The notes: generated by a model from the sequence alone, not told the origin. 64,000 bases of DNA from Lacrimispora sphenoides (GCF_900105215.1 NZ_FOIP01000001.1:3102501-3166500), one strand, 5' to 3'. Shown: positions 15,764 to 24,775, counted from the stretch's first letter. Made by a program: numbers and translations.

Positions 15764-16630
15764 TTAATTGTGAAAATAATATTGCAATGCCTTCATAATA
15801 TAATCGGAAGCACCGGCTCCATATTTTTTATCAGTGATTTCCCTGATAGTATCATGGGAATAGCTTTCTATTACCATATCCCAGAATCCATCACCCATAT
15901 CTATCCCTAAATTGTTTTCATTGGAAAGTTCCACTATTTCGTGGACAATATCCTGAATTTCTCTGGAAGCAGCGTCTTTTGTTAAATCAGAAGTTAATTT
16001 CACGTATAAATCATTGCTTTTCTGCAATATTTCATCCTTGTTCTTGGCGAGTTCTTTTGATTGCTCCATTAAATCCGTAAAATGTTCCAGATTGTATTTC
16101 ATGGCTTCCGTGTATTTTTCAATACTTCCAAATTGTTTAATGGCAAGTTTAGCTACGTTGGATTCATCATCTTTAATTTTTTGTATCAGCTGGTTGAAGT
16201 TTTCGATGCTGCCCCAATGTTTTATAACATCGTCTTCTTTTTGATTTTTGAATTGCTCCAATGCTTCGATATATTCACTTAGGTCAAATTCTTTAAAACT
16301 CATGCACGGTTCTCCTTTTTCTAATCGATCCAGAAGCTCAATAAGTTTGTCTATCCGATCACGTTTTAAACAGAGTAACTTCTTTTGCTTCTTAAATGCT
16401 TCAACTTTATCAAATTCTGGTTTTTGCAGTATTTCATTAATTTCTTTCAGTTTAAAATCCAGTTCTTTAAAAAATAAAATTTGCTGCAGCTTTTGCAAGA
16501 CTTCATCGCTGTACAAACGATAACCAGATGGTGTTAATTCACTCGGTTTTAAAAGACCAATTTCATCATAGTATTGCAACGTCCGTGTGCTGATACCTGT
16601 TAATTCAGCAACCTGGCTTATAGTTTTCAT
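15764..16630 (-). CDS. MerR family regulator with TipAS-like effector domain
   Basis: A 288-aa regulator. Residues 1-70 are the MerR winged helix (ISQVAELTGISTRTLQYYDE, then GLLKPSELTPSGYRLYS), residues of about 75-115 form the dimer coiled coil, and residues of about 140-288 resemble the helical TipAS domain that binds antibiotics or other small molecules in TipA and Mta. It should act by twisting promoters with over-long spacers. Its own promoter (16712-16742) has a 19-bp spacer with a dyad in it, so it is probably autoregulated. No co-transcribed target is visible. Confidence 0.9.
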   Translation of the reverse strand: MKTISQVAELTGISTRTLQYYDEIGLLKPSELTPSGYRLYSDEVLQKLQQILFFKELDFKLKEINEILQKPEFDKVEAFKKQKKLLCLKRDRIDKLIELLDRLEKGEPCMSFKEFDLSEYIEALEQFKNQKEDDVIKHWGSIENFNQLIQKIKDDESNVAKLAIKQFGSIEKYTEAMKYNLEHFTDLMEQSKELAKNKDEILQKSNDLYVKLTSDLTKDAASREIQDIVHEIVELSNENNLGIDMGDGFWDMVIESYSHDTIREITDKKYGAGASDYIMKALQYYFHN

Positions 16631-16711
16631 GTTTATCAGCCCCTTTCACTTGGATAATTGAGAACAATACAGATATTTGCCGACGAATAATCTGTTTCGT
16701 TCCATGTCTAA

Positions 16712-16742
16712 ATGGTACACTATCACGTTACGTAGTAGTCAA
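16712..16742 (-). promoter_or_regulatory. MerR-type promoter with 19-bp spacer and dyad
   Basis: On the minus strand, TTGACT (16737-16742) and TACCAT (16712-16717) are 19 bases apart, the over-long spacing that MerR activators correct. The spacer holds an imperfect dyad, CTACTACGT and ACGTGATAG. It drives the MerR gene that starts at 16630. Confidence 0.65.
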
Positions 16743-16944
16743 GGCTTTTCTGCATATTTTAATGTATTATTTTCGGGATATAGTTTAACCTCATCAAGTA
16801 GGGGCGCGGATTTCGAATATCTGATACTCCAGTAATTTACCTTGTCCTCAAACTCAATAAATTCTTTTAGTATTTCAGTTAAATCATCACATTTGTATTG
16901 TAAAAACGGTCATTGATATAGTAAAGTAGAATTTGCAACCGCCA

Positions 16945-16999
16945 GTTGACAAATTATACAGCGCACTTGGTGGTTGTCAACCGGTAAAAATACTATAAT
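16945..16999 (+). promoter_or_regulatory. Inverted repeat and TATAAT upstream of XRE gene
   Basis: GTTGACAA (16945-16952) and TTGTCAAC (16974-16981) are perfect inverted arms 21 bases apart. The second overlaps a GGTTGTCAACC palindrome and lies upstream of TATAAT at 16994-16999. This is a plausible operator-promoter for the regulator that starts at 17095. The rest of 16743-16944 holds nothing recognisable. Confidence 0.45.
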
Positions 17000-17094
17000 A
17001 CAGACAGTCATATATCACCAGGTGAACGCAGATATTTATTACAGGACATTTGAAGATGGAATGACATAAATAAATTTTGAAAGGATGGTGCATT

Positions 17095-18090
17095 GTGATA
17101 TTAGCAGAAAAAATTATTGCATTGCGTAAGAAGGCCGGATGGTCGCAGGAGGAGCTGGCATACCAGATGGGCGTATCGAGGCAGTCAGTATCTAAGTGGG
17201 AGTCCGGAACTTCAATTCCTGATTTGGAACGAATTTTAAAACTTAGTCAGGCATTCGATGTCAGTACGGATTATTTATTAAAGGAAGAGATGGAGGCAGA
17301 TCCGGTATCTATTGCCATGGAAACTGATCGCGATGAGGTTCAGAAGACAGTTACCCTTGATATGGCCAATCAATTCATGGATATCAAGATCCGCGGGGCA
17401 AAAAAGACAGCCTCAGGTATCTCGGCTTATGTTTTGTCTCCGGTCATGCTGATTTTTCTTGGAGGATTAACAGAATTAAAAGATGTAAACATCAGCGAAA
17501 ACATGGCAGGAGGATTGGGAGTGGCCATATTGCTGCTGATTGTCGGAATTGTCACAGTGTTTTTTGTAATGAATGGAATGAAGATGGAATCTTACCAGTA
17601 TTTGGAGAAAGAAATCTTCCGCCTGGAATATGGAGTGGAAGGTATCGTACGAAAAAGGATGGCAGAATATGAAGGAACCTATAGAATCTTTAATGTGGCT
17701 GGTATCTTCCTGTGTATTATCTGTGCTTTGCCATTGATGACAGCCGTTGCGTTAAGCAGCTCAGACTTTGTCTATGTTATGTGTGTAGTGTTCCTGTTGA
17801 TCATAGTTGCCTGTGCTGTATTTTTATTCGTAATAGCAGGAGAGAAAAAAGGCTGCTTCCAGATGCTGCTGCAGGAGGGGGATTATACGGTAGAGAAAAA
17901 ACTGGAAAAGAAGCAGACAGAATACCTGCATGTGATCTATTGGAGTACCATTACCGCAGTATATCTCGGCATCAGCTTTTATACGGGAAATTGGAGCAGG
18001 ACATGGATTATCTGGCCTTGCGCAGGAGTTATGTATGCGGCGGTGCAGGCGTCAGCTGCAGCATTGAAAGGTAAGAAAACGCCAGATTAA
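17095..18090 (+). CDS. XRE regulator with C-terminal membrane domain
   Basis: A 331-aa protein. The N-terminal HTH (residues of about 5-58) reads [21 protein letters not shown], the very common clostridial XRE type, followed by [14 protein letters not shown] residues. The C-terminal half carries four hydrophobic helices, so the regulator is tethered to the membrane. I prefer GTG at 17095 over TTG at 17077 because the AAAGGATGG ribosome site (17080-17088) fits it. It may respond to envelope stress or a membrane ligand. The partner gene is unknown. Confidence 0.88.
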   Translation: MILAEKIIALRKKAGWSQEELAYQMGVSRQSVSKWESGTSIPDLERILKLSQAFDVSTDYLLKEEMEADPVSIAMETDRDEVQKTVTLDMANQFMDIKIRGAKKTASGISAYVLSPVMLIFLGGLTELKDVNISENMAGGLGVAILLLIVGIVTVFFVMNGMKMESYQYLEKEIFRLEYGVEGIVRKRMAEYEGTYRIFNVAGIFLCIICALPLMTAVALSSSDFVYVMCVVFLLIIVACAVFLFVIAGEKKGCFQMLLQEGDYTVEKKLEKKQTEYLHVIYWSTITAVYLGISFYTGNWSRTWIIWPCAGVMYAAVQASAAALKGKKTPD

Positions 18091-18099
18091 TTTAAAAAA

Positions 18100-18139
18100 C
18101 CAGACCCTTCCTTTTCCAAAAGATAGGGTCTGGTTTTTT
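18100..18139. terminator. Terminator between convergent genes
   Basis: CCAGACCCT at 18100-18108 pairs with AGGGTCTGG at 18125-18133, followed by six Ts. AAAAAA precedes it, so it can serve both the XRE gene and the convergent metal-transport operon. Confidence 0.9.
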
Positions 18140-18149
18140 ATAATCAATA

Positions 18150-19268
18150 TTATCGTGAGAAAAGCGTGATATAGTTACGCATAATGGCATACCGCCCTTC
18201 AGGCGTCAGTTTCACCAAGCCACCGGATAGCTGAACGCAATCTTCACGTACTAAAGATTTGATGATTTTCGAAGTAAATTCACCAGTCCAGTGCAAATGC
18301 GTCTTTATGGTGTCAATACCTGCTTCCGCATTTTCTTCTGCACTGTTTTCATGATTAGATAGGTGAAAAAGAAGTGTCGCTTTAGCAAATTCCAGTTTCT
18401 GATTCCTCCGTCTGAGAAGTGAACGGATCAGTCCCCTGCGGGGCGCAAAAACAAACACAAGGAAGAACACTAATCCGGTAACCACAGCCATACTGCCAGC
18501 TATGGACACATCCAGCATAGCCGCCGCCTGATACCCCAGGATCCCATTAACTGCTCCTATGATCCCGCTTAATATCAGCATTCGTTTGAGATCGTCTGTC
18601 AGCAGATAAGCCGTCACCGGGGGGCCGATCATAAAGGCTACCACCAGCACAGATCCTACCGCCTGAAATGCTCCGACAGTGGTAAGGGATACCAGCGTCA
18701 TCAGTCCATAATGTACCAGTGCCGGGGAAAAGCCCAGCACGGCAGCCAGCATGGGATCAAAGGTTGCTATCTTTAGTTCTTTAAAGAAAATGATGATTGC
18801 AGAAAGATTGATCAACAGCAGAATCCCTGTTGTGTAAATCGCCTTTGCACCTACATCAACGCCGCCTATGACCATACGGTCAAAAGGAGCAAAAGCCAGC
18901 TCTCCCAATAGTACTGAATCAGTATCCAGATGAACTGAGCCGGCGTATCGGGTAATCAGGATAATGGCTATGGAAAAGAGCAAGGGGAACACCACGCCGA
19001 TGGCGGCGTCTTCCGCCAGCAGCCGTGTCCGGCTTAGAAGCTCCGTAAGCCACACGGTCACCACCCCCATTAACGCGGCTCCCACAATGAGCAAAGGTGA
19101 GGAGAGATTGTGGGTGCCGAAAAAAGCGAGTACAATTCCCAATAGAATCGTATGGGTAATGGAATCCGACATCATTGACATTTTACGAAGTACCAGAAAC
19201 GTTCCGGGGAGAGCGCAGGCCACAGCAACAATAACGGCTATAATTTGAATTTCAATTTGTGGTGCCAT
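18150..19268 (-). CDS. Mn/Zn-type ABC permease with C-terminal winged-helix-like domain
   Basis: A 372-aa protein. Residues of about 1-285 are a metal-type ABC permease with about eight helices (LRKMSMMSDSITHT is the conserved cytoplasmic loop; GAFQAVGSVLVVAFMIGPP follows). About 90 residues are then appended, with a helix-turn-helix-like pattern (HLHWTGEFTSKIIKSLVRED, then LTPEGRYAIM) like the DtxR/MarR winged helix. Some MntC/TroC-type permeases carry such tails. The start is taken as ATG 19268 because GGAAGGAGGTG precedes it; a longer frame to 19337 has no ribosome site. It overlaps the preceding permease gene by 17 bases and is the last gene of the operon. Confidence 0.9.
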   Translation of the reverse strand: MAPQIEIQIIAVIVAVACALPGTFLVLRKMSMMSDSITHTILLGIVLAFFGTHNLSSPLLIVGAALMGVVTVWLTELLSRTRLLAEDAAIGVVFPLLFSIAIILITRYAGSVHLDTDSVLLGELAFAPFDRMVIGGVDVGAKAIYTTGILLLINLSAIIIFFKELKIATFDPMLAAVLGFSPALVHYGLMTLVSLTTVGAFQAVGSVLVVAFMIGPPVTAYLLTDDLKRMLILSGIIGAVNGILGYQAAAMLDVSIAGSMAVVTGLVFFLVFVFAPRRGLIRSLLRRRNQKLEFAKATLLFHLSNHENSAEENAEAGIDTIKTHLHWTGEFTSKIIKSLVREDCVQLSGGLVKLTPEGRYAIMRNYITLFSR

Positions 19269-20181
19269 CCGGCACACCTCCTTCCAGCTTATATAAAACC
19301 TTATTTTTTCTTCGTTGATATACCCTGTGCAGAACACCGCGCCCAGGAGCGAACAGGACGCTGATGATCACGATGGCACTAACGCAAACCACAATAGCCG
19401 GGCCTGTCGGCAGCTTTGGAACGAGAGAGCTGGCGGCCGTTCCTGCGATACCGGACGCTGCTCCGAAAAGCGCTGAGAGCGTTACCATGACCCACAGCTT
19501 ATTGGTCCACTGGCGTGCGGCAACTGCAGGGGTAATCAGCATGGCGCTCATGAGAATAACGCCCACCGTCTGCAAACCGATAATGATTGCCAGTACAATC
19601 ATAAATGACAGCAGAAGATTCAGCTTTTTTGGGGAAAAGCCAAGGCTCTGGGCAAAGTCGCTGTCAAAAGTGAAAAGCTTAAATTCCTTCCAGAACAGCA
19701 GCACCAGTGCCAATAATATAATACCGCAAATTACCATTAGAATGATATCCCGCTGTAAAAGCGTAGACGCCTGACCGAAGATAAAGCGTTTCAGTCCAGC
19801 CTGATTGGAGTTTGGTATCTTCTGTACGTAAGTGAGCAGCACCAGGCCCAATCCAAAGAATACGGACATCACCAGAGCCAGCGCACTGTCAAATTTTACG
19901 CGGGTATGCCTCACAATACTGACAATAAACAGTGTTGCCAGCAAACCGGAAATAAGGGCGCCCATCAGCAGAACCTCTGTATTTTTACTGCCAGACAGAA
20001 CAAAGGCCATCACCACACCGGGGAGGGCGGAGTGGGATATTCCGTCACCCAGCAGGCTTTGCCTGCGAAGCACTGCAAAGCTGCCGAGTACTCCGCTGAT
20101 CAGTCCCAAGAGGGCGGAACCCAGAGCTACTGTCTGGAATGTATAGTCGGAAAATAACGAAATAATACTGCTTAACATCAC
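19252..20181 (-). CDS. Mn/Zn-type ABC transporter permease
   Basis: A 309-aa permease of the ABC-3 metal family (ZnuB/MntC/TroC-like), eight to nine helices, with the conserved LRRQSLLGDGISHSALPG loop near residue 40 and GVILMSAMLITPAVAARQWT near residue 215. It probably forms a heterodimeric channel with the permease encoded next. Its start overlaps the ATPase gene by four bases. Confidence 0.93.
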   Translation of the reverse strand: MMLSSIISLFSDYTFQTVALGSALLGLISGVLGSFAVLRRQSLLGDGISHSALPGVVMAFVLSGSKNTEVLLMGALISGLLATLFIVSIVRHTRVKFDSALALVMSVFFGLGLVLLTYVQKIPNSNQAGLKRFIFGQASTLLQRDIILMVICGIILLALVLLFWKEFKLFTFDSDFAQSLGFSPKKLNLLLSFMIVLAIIIGLQTVGVILMSAMLITPAVAARQWTNKLWVMVTLSALFGAASGIAGTAASSLVPKLPTGPAIVVCVSAIVIISVLFAPGRGVLHRVYQRRKNKVLYKLEGGVPDGTTN

Positions 20182-20948
20182 ATCACACCCCTTAGAAGCG
20201 TACCGGAGCTTTGGTAGGTCTTTTTTAAATTGTCTTCGTGGAATACTTCCTCCACAGGTCCACAGGCAACCACGCGCAAATTAATAAGGGTAACCCAGTC
20301 GAAGTAATCGGGTACCGTCTGCAGATCGTGATGGACGACCACCACGGTTTTATTCTGTTCCTTCAGTTCTTTTAACAGTGCTACAATCGCCCGTTCCGTT
20401 TGAGCGTCTACCCCCTTAAAGGGTTCATCCATAAAGTAAACTTCAGCTTCCTGTGCCAGGGCGCGGGCCAGGAAAACCCGTTGCTGCTGGCCGCCGGAGA
20501 GCTGGCTGATCTGGCGGGAAGCATATTCCTGCATGCCTACTTTTGCCAGCATTTGTTTTGCCAGCTCCACATCCGGTTTACCGGGACGGCGGATCCAGCC
20601 CAACTTTCCGTAGCAGCCCATCAGCACCACATCCTGCACTGTGGCTGGGAAATCCCAGTCCACACTGCCGCTTTGAGGTACATAGCCGATGCGGTTTTTT
20701 AAGGTACGTATATCATCATTTCCGTCCAGAAACCGGACGGCTCCGGTGACTGGCTTTAAAAGTCCGAGCATAGCTTTGATTAAGGTCGTTTTACCGGCTC
20801 CGTTTGGACCGACCACCGCCATCAGTTTTCCCTTTGGGATTTTTAAGTCTATATCCCAAAGGACAGGCTTGGCGTCATAGGCTACGGTTAAATCCTCTAC
20901 CTCCACTGCATAGTTTTGTTGTCTTTCCATATGATTCCCTCCTGTCAC
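20178..20948 (-). CDS. Mn/Zn-type ABC transporter ATPase
   Basis: A 256-aa nucleotide-binding subunit. Walker A is GPNGAGKTT near residue 45, the signature is LSGGQQQRV near 148, Walker B is VYFMDEP near 168, and the switch His is in VVVHHD near 200. It powers the metal importer encoded around it. Its start overlaps the binding-protein gene by four bases. Confidence 0.95.
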   Translation of the reverse strand: MTGGNHMERQQNYAVEVEDLTVAYDAKPVLWDIDLKIPKGKLMAVVGPNGAGKTTLIKAMLGLLKPVTGAVRFLDGNDDIRTLKNRIGYVPQSGSVDWDFPATVQDVVLMGCYGKLGWIRRPGKPDVELAKQMLAKVGMQEYASRQISQLSGGQQQRVFLARALAQEAEVYFMDEPFKGVDAQTERAIVALLKELKEQNKTVVVVHHDLQTVPDYFDWVTLINLRVVACGPVEEVFHEDNLKKTYQSSGTLLRGVM

Positions 20949-21883
20949 TTTAATGCATCTACAATCGTGTCAACATTTGCTTTAATGGTCAGGATATAAG
21001 TGTCGGCTCCGGACTGGGCATCGCCCAGGGAGTCGGAATAAAGCTCTCCGCCGATGGAAACATCAAAGCCCTTCGCTTTTACCGCAGCCTGAAGCGCTTC
21101 AATGGTTTTTGGCGGCACGGAAGATTCTACAAAAATCGCCTTAATCTGCCGTTCCACAATAAAATTGGCCAGATCACTTACATCGGCAGTACCTGCTTCC
21201 GCATCGGTGCTGATGCCTTGCAGACCCCGTACCTCAAAGCCATAGGCTTTGCCAAAGTACTGAAACGCATCGTGAGCGGTCACCAGCACGCGGTATTTTT
21301 CCGGCAGTTCATCAGCGCGGCCGCGAATGTACGTATCCGTCTCATCAAGTTCTTTTAAGTAAGCGTCCAGATTTGCCTCATAGTCTGCCTTTCCATTGGG
21401 ATCGGCGTCTGTTAATCCTTTTGCAACGGTTTTAGCTGCATCCTTCCATAGGGAAACGTCGAACCAGATATGAGGATCGTGGATGGAGTTGTCATCCTCC
21501 CATGCCAGAAGCCTGGATTCGTCTAAGCCCTTTTCAATGCAGATGACTGCTGATCCCTGGTTTGACAGGTTCTCAAATATTTCCCCCATTTTTCCTTCCA
21601 GATGCAGGCCGTTATACACTACCACATCCGCTTTCTGCATCAGAGAAACATCTCCGGCACTGGCCTGATACAAATGCGGGTCAATACCTGGCCCCATCAG
21701 GCCGTTTACCGTAACCCGTTCCCCGCCGATGGATGAAACCAGATCAGCCAGCATGGTGGTGGTAGCGACTATATTTAATTTATCTTTTGATGAGTCTTCG
21801 TTTACCGCCGGAGCAGAACAGCCCGTAAGCAGTAAGGTGAAACTCAGGATCGTACCAAGAATGCCTTTCGTTTTTTGATTCAT
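20945..21883 (-). CDS. Mn/Zn-binding lipoprotein of ABC transporter (cluster A-I)
   Basis: A 312-aa solute-binding protein. Signal peptide with lipobox LLTGC, Cys22. Metal-ligand positions of the cluster A-I family are visible: GIDPHLYQAS (His 1), HDPHIWFDV (His 2), VESSVPPK (Glu) and a late Asp region (LYSDSLG). There is no long His-rich loop of the ZnuA kind, which leans towards Mn or Fe over Zn, but the metal cannot be settled by eye. It delivers metal to the permeases downstream. The DtxR regulator is immediately upstream. Confidence 0.92.
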   Translation of the reverse strand: MNQKTKGILGTILSFTLLLTGCSAPAVNEDSSKDKLNIVATTTMLADLVSSIGGERVTVNGLMGPGIDPHLYQASAGDVSLMQKADVVVYNGLHLEGKMGEIFENLSNQGSAVICIEKGLDESRLLAWEDDNSIHDPHIWFDVSLWKDAAKTVAKGLTDADPNGKADYEANLDAYLKELDETDTYIRGRADELPEKYRVLVTAHDAFQYFGKAYGFEVRGLQGISTDAEAGTADVSDLANFIVERQIKAIFVESSVPPKTIEALQAAVKAKGFDVSIGGELYSDSLGDAQSGADTYILTIKANVDTIVDALK

Positions 21884-21920
21884 GAGAAACCTCCTTAAAA
21901 TATATTTGGTGTTATCCCCC

Positions 21921-22568
21921 CTATGTCTCGTCTACATAGATTTGACAGGCGGCCTTATAACTGATTTGAACACGTTTTCCTTCCAGGTCGAGGGTCAGCG
22001 GCCCTTCGTATGCGGCAGCTTCTATAATGCGGACAGAGCATCCAATGGTGATTCCGCTTTCCTGCAGATAGTCTAAAAGTTCCTTTTCTTCCTTTACACG
22101 CCGGATATGGGAGGTCGCACCCATAGGAAGCAGGTTTAAGGTCAGCAGCGGAGCGTGGTCGATTTGGCCGTCGGGATGGGGAATTGCACTGCCGTGGGGG
22201 CAATAGGCCGGGTAATTCAGAAATTTATCCAGCCGTGCGGTCAGCCGTGACGGGGTGATATGTTCCAGCAGTTCTGCGTCTTCATGTGCCTCACTCCACG
22301 AGTAGCCAAGATGGCGCATCAGGAAAACCTCCCAGAGCCGATGGCCCCGCACCAGCGAAATGGCAACCTGAATTCCCTCAGGCGTCAGGCATGAACCTTT
22401 GTAGGGCTCATAATGAGTCAGCCCCTCCCGTTTCAGCTTTCCAAGCATTTCTGTCACAGAAGCAGGAGCGATCTGCAAAGTTTCCGCAATCTGTTTATTG
22501 CTTACCAGCCCTTCCATACCGCCGAGCTTATAAATAGCTTTTAAATAATCTTCTTTGTTTGGTGTCAT
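21921..22568 (-). CDS. DtxR/MntR family metal-dependent repressor
   Basis: A 215-aa regulator. Residues 1-60 hold the winged helix (TPNKEDYLKAIYKL, then SNKQIAETLQIAPASVTEML), followed by the metal-binding dimer domain (RGHRLWEVFLMRHLGYSW, then AHEDAELLEH with Glu/His ligands) and a C-terminal FeoA/SH3-like domain. I set the start at ATG 22568 because GGAGGAAG precedes it; an open extension to 22793 runs across the operator and a small gene and is not used. It probably senses Mn or Fe and represses its own operon through the palindrome at 22785-22800. Confidence 0.93.
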   Translation of the reverse strand: MTPNKEDYLKAIYKLGGMEGLVSNKQIAETLQIAPASVTEMLGKLKREGLTHYEPYKGSCLTPEGIQVAISLVRGHRLWEVFLMRHLGYSWSEAHEDAELLEHITPSRLTARLDKFLNYPAYCPHGSAIPHPDGQIDHAPLLTLNLLPMGATSHIRRVKEEKELLDYLQESGITIGCSVRIIEAAAYEGPLTLDLEGKRVQISYKAACQIYVDET

Positions 22569-22645
22569 TTTATCTTCCTCCGTTTTAGAGATATAAACCC
22601 CGCCATCTGCGTGGGTAAAGAAATTGTTTGAAGAGTAAAAGTTCT

Positions 22646-22750
22646 TTATACCGCTAATAATTTCACAATTCCCCCAATCAGCAGGATAAGGGCGGTTACT
22701 ATTAAAGTAGGTATCTTGCTGCGAAAAAGCTGTTTTGTATAAGTATCCAT
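22646..22750 (-). CDS. 34-residue membrane peptide at the head of the metal operon
   Basis: A frame of 34 codons from ATG 22750 to TAA 22646-22648 with an ideal ribosome site (AACAGGAGGAAAATT). It reads MDTYTKQLFRSKIPTL, then one hydrophobic helix (IVTALILLIGGIVKLLAV), and stops. A basic N-terminus with one helix suggests a single-pass membrane peptide with the N-terminus inside. It is the first gene behind the DtxR-type operator, so it should be made when the metal is scarce. No family is recognised. A role as a small partner of the transporter is inference. Confidence 0.6.
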   Translation of the reverse strand: MDTYTKQLFRSKIPTLIVTALILLIGGIVKLLAV

Positions 22751-22784
22751 AATTTTCCTCCTGTTGTGTCGTTGTATTTAAATG

Positions 22785-22838
22785 TTTAGGCATACCTAAA
22801 CTTTATTATATTATATGCCTAAATATGTAGAAATGCAA
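22785..22838 (-). promoter_or_regulatory. Promoter with DtxR/MntR-type operator
   Basis: On the minus strand, TTGCAT (22833-22838) and TATAAT (22810-22815) are 17 bases apart. TTTAGGCATACCTAAA at 22785-22800 has perfect six-base arms around a four-base centre and sits just after the start point. A half copy (TATGCCTAAA, about 22815-22824) overlaps the -10. The layout fits repression of the metal operon by its own DtxR/MntR protein. Confidence 0.75.
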
Positions 22839-22977
22839 GTGGTTTACATATAAAATCAATCATTTCATTATTCAGTTCTGTTAGGGGAGGGAAATAACGT
22901 TTCCCTTGGCTAATTTATGGGACCTAAGTAGAAAGTGTTACGAATACACTATATAAAGTAAAAAAAACAGAGGATGA

Positions 22978-23472
22978 ATGACAATGAGCCAACTTCCGCC
23001 TCAGGAATTCCGTACCGTCCGGGGATATGAACTGAAAAAACAAAATGAGAGCAGACTTACGCCTGCTCTTGAGGATTATCTTGAAATGGCGTACCGATTG
23101 TGTCTGGAAGAGAGCTGCACTCGCATAAACAGACTTTCAGGGCAGCTGCACGTTCGTCCGTCGTCTGCGTCAAAGATGGTATCCAAGCTTGTCCAGCTTG
23201 GATATTTGAGATACGATGGCTTTGAAAATATCCTGCTGACTGATGAGGGAAGAATAACCGGAGAATATCTGCTGGAACGTCATAATACTTTGGAGCGTTT
23301 TTTTACCATGCTTAAAAGCCCGCGTCCATTGGAAGAAGCAGAATTGGTTGAACATATGCTGGGAGATTTGACTGTATTGGAAATAAAGATGCTGATGGAG
23401 TTTTTTATTCAAAATCCGGATGTTAAAATACAGTTTGAGAGTTTTAGGGATATGGTTATTTCTAAAGATTAA
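22978..23472 (+). CDS. Second DtxR/MntR-like regulator
   Basis: A 164-aa protein with the DtxR winged helix (LTPALEDYLEMAYRL, then RINRLSGQLHVRPSSASKMV) and the start of the dimer/metal domain (ERHNTLERFFTML, then EAELVEHMLGDL with likely Glu/His ligands). It lacks the FeoA-like third domain of its neighbour. Family members of this short type are common in Clostridia. It is transcribed away from the metal operon and alone, so it may provide a second level of metal control. ATG 22978 or 22984 are both possible starts. Confidence 0.85.
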   Translation: MTMSQLPPQEFRTVRGYELKKQNESRLTPALEDYLEMAYRLCLEESCTRINRLSGQLHVRPSSASKMVSKLVQLGYLRYDGFENILLTDEGRITGEYLLERHNTLERFFTMLKSPRPLEEAELVEHMLGDLTVLEIKMLMEFFIQNPDVKIQFESFRDMVISKD

Positions 23473-23584
23473 ATGGTCTTCAGTAATTAAAGGATTGCAG
23501 TAAACGCTTGTTAGGTCATGAATTAATCAATGCCTGATCAAGTATTCAAACGTTATTTCATTCCCGTTTCCCGGGCGTAAGGAT

Positions 23585-24775
23585 TTACGTGTGGCCGTCA
23601 TTCTTTACAAGTAGCCTTTTATAAGTTGCATCCACGCCGATCGCCCCAATCGGAGCAGTGATCAGGATCGCTAAAACCGCAACTGTCAAAATCGTATTGC
23701 CGGCTGCAACGCCTGCCGCCGAAGGAAGTCCGCCGATTGCCGCCTGTACAGTTGCTTTCGGCAAATATGCGATGGCACAAAACAGGCGTTCCTTTGCGTT
23801 TATTGGGGTTTTGGCAAGGCAGAAAAATACGCCGCATATCCGGATCAACAGGGCGATAAAGATAAGAGCGACAGCCGCAAATCCAGCCTTTGCTGCGTAG
23901 CTGATATCCACCGTCGCGCCCACCAATATGAACAGCATCAATTCCGCAGCCACCCAGATTTTTGAGAACTTGCCCGACAGGCGCTTTGCTAAAATATCGT
24001 ACTGCTTTAAGATAGTACCGCCTAAAGCCATGACAGCCAGTAAGCCCGACATGGGCACATACGCTTTAATGGCTGTTTCAAGAGAAACCAGCAGGAATGC
24101 AGTGCTTAATAGAATCAAAATTTTGACCGTATCCCGTATGTGGATTTTTTGAAACAGCTTCACCAAAACCAGGCCCAGTAAAACACCAACCAGTAAGCCT
24201 GTTATAATGGCGATTGGTATTTTTATAAGGCTTATAGCATCAAAGCTGCTTCCCTCGTACATGCCCATAAATGATGTAAAAAGGACAATGACATAAATGT
24301 CGTCAACGGACGCTCCGGCCATGATAAGCTGGGGGATGCTCTTTTCCCGGCCGTAGCCATGCTCCATCAGCTTTAACATTTTAGGCACAATCACTGCCGG
24401 AGAGACTGCACCGAGCACTGTTCCCATAATAGCTGCTTCCAAATGAGAAATCGGAAAGAACATTGGTGCAAAAATAGTAGTGGCGGCTATTTCAAAACTT
24501 GCCGGAATGAAGCACATAAGGATTGCCGGGCGGCCAACCTTTTTTAAATCCTTAATATCCAGCGCGAGCCCTGCCCTTGTAAGGATCACGATCAGGGCAA
24601 TTTGTCTCAAATCAGCAGAAATATTCAACAGCTCCGGCGCGATCAAATTCAGTGCATACGGCCCTAACACAATACCAGTGAGCAGCATACCCACAAGGCC
24701 GGGGAGTTTTAGTTTCTGCATGGTTCCGCTCAATACCATGCCGCAAAGAACCATCATTGCAAGACTGAAAAGCAT
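23585..24775 (-). CDS. CPA2-type cation:proton antiporter under a fluoride riboswitch
   Basis: A 396-aa membrane protein with about twelve helices of the monovalent cation:proton antiporter-2 type (KefB/NapA fold). VGMLLTGIVLGPYAL lies near the N-terminus and a GASVDDIYVIVLFTS segment carries paired Asp residues at the place of the transport site. No C-terminal RCK domain, so shorter than KefB. I set the start at ATG 24775 because AAAGGAGGAT precedes it; an upstream extension would run through the riboswitch. Such antiporters are known members of fluoride-riboswitch regulons, so it probably supports survival in fluoride or acid. The ion carried is unknown. Confidence 0.85.
   Translation of the reverse strand: MLFSLAMMVLCGMVLSGTMQKLKLPGLVGMLLTGIVLGPYALNLIAPELLNISADLRQIALIVILTRAGLALDIKDLKKVGRPAILMCFIPASFEIAATTIFAPMFFPISHLEAAIMGTVLGAVSPAVIVPKMLKLMEHGYGREKSIPQLIMAGASVDDIYVIVLFTSFMGMYEGSSFDAISLIKIPIAIITGLLVGVLLGLVLVKLFQKIHIRDTVKILILLSTAFLLVSLETAIKAYVPMSGLLAVMALGGTILKQYDILAKRLSGKFSKIWVAAELMLFILVGATVDISYAAKAGFAAVALIFIALLIRICGVFFCLAKTPINAKERLFCAIAYLPKATVQAAIGGLPSAAGVAAGNTILTVAVLAILITAPIGAIGVDATYKRLLVKNDGHT

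Noticed and set aside
22569..22793. N-terminal extension of the DtxR/MntR regulator
   Set aside because: It would include the operator and the 34-residue gene in another frame; ATG 22568 has its own GGAGGAAG.
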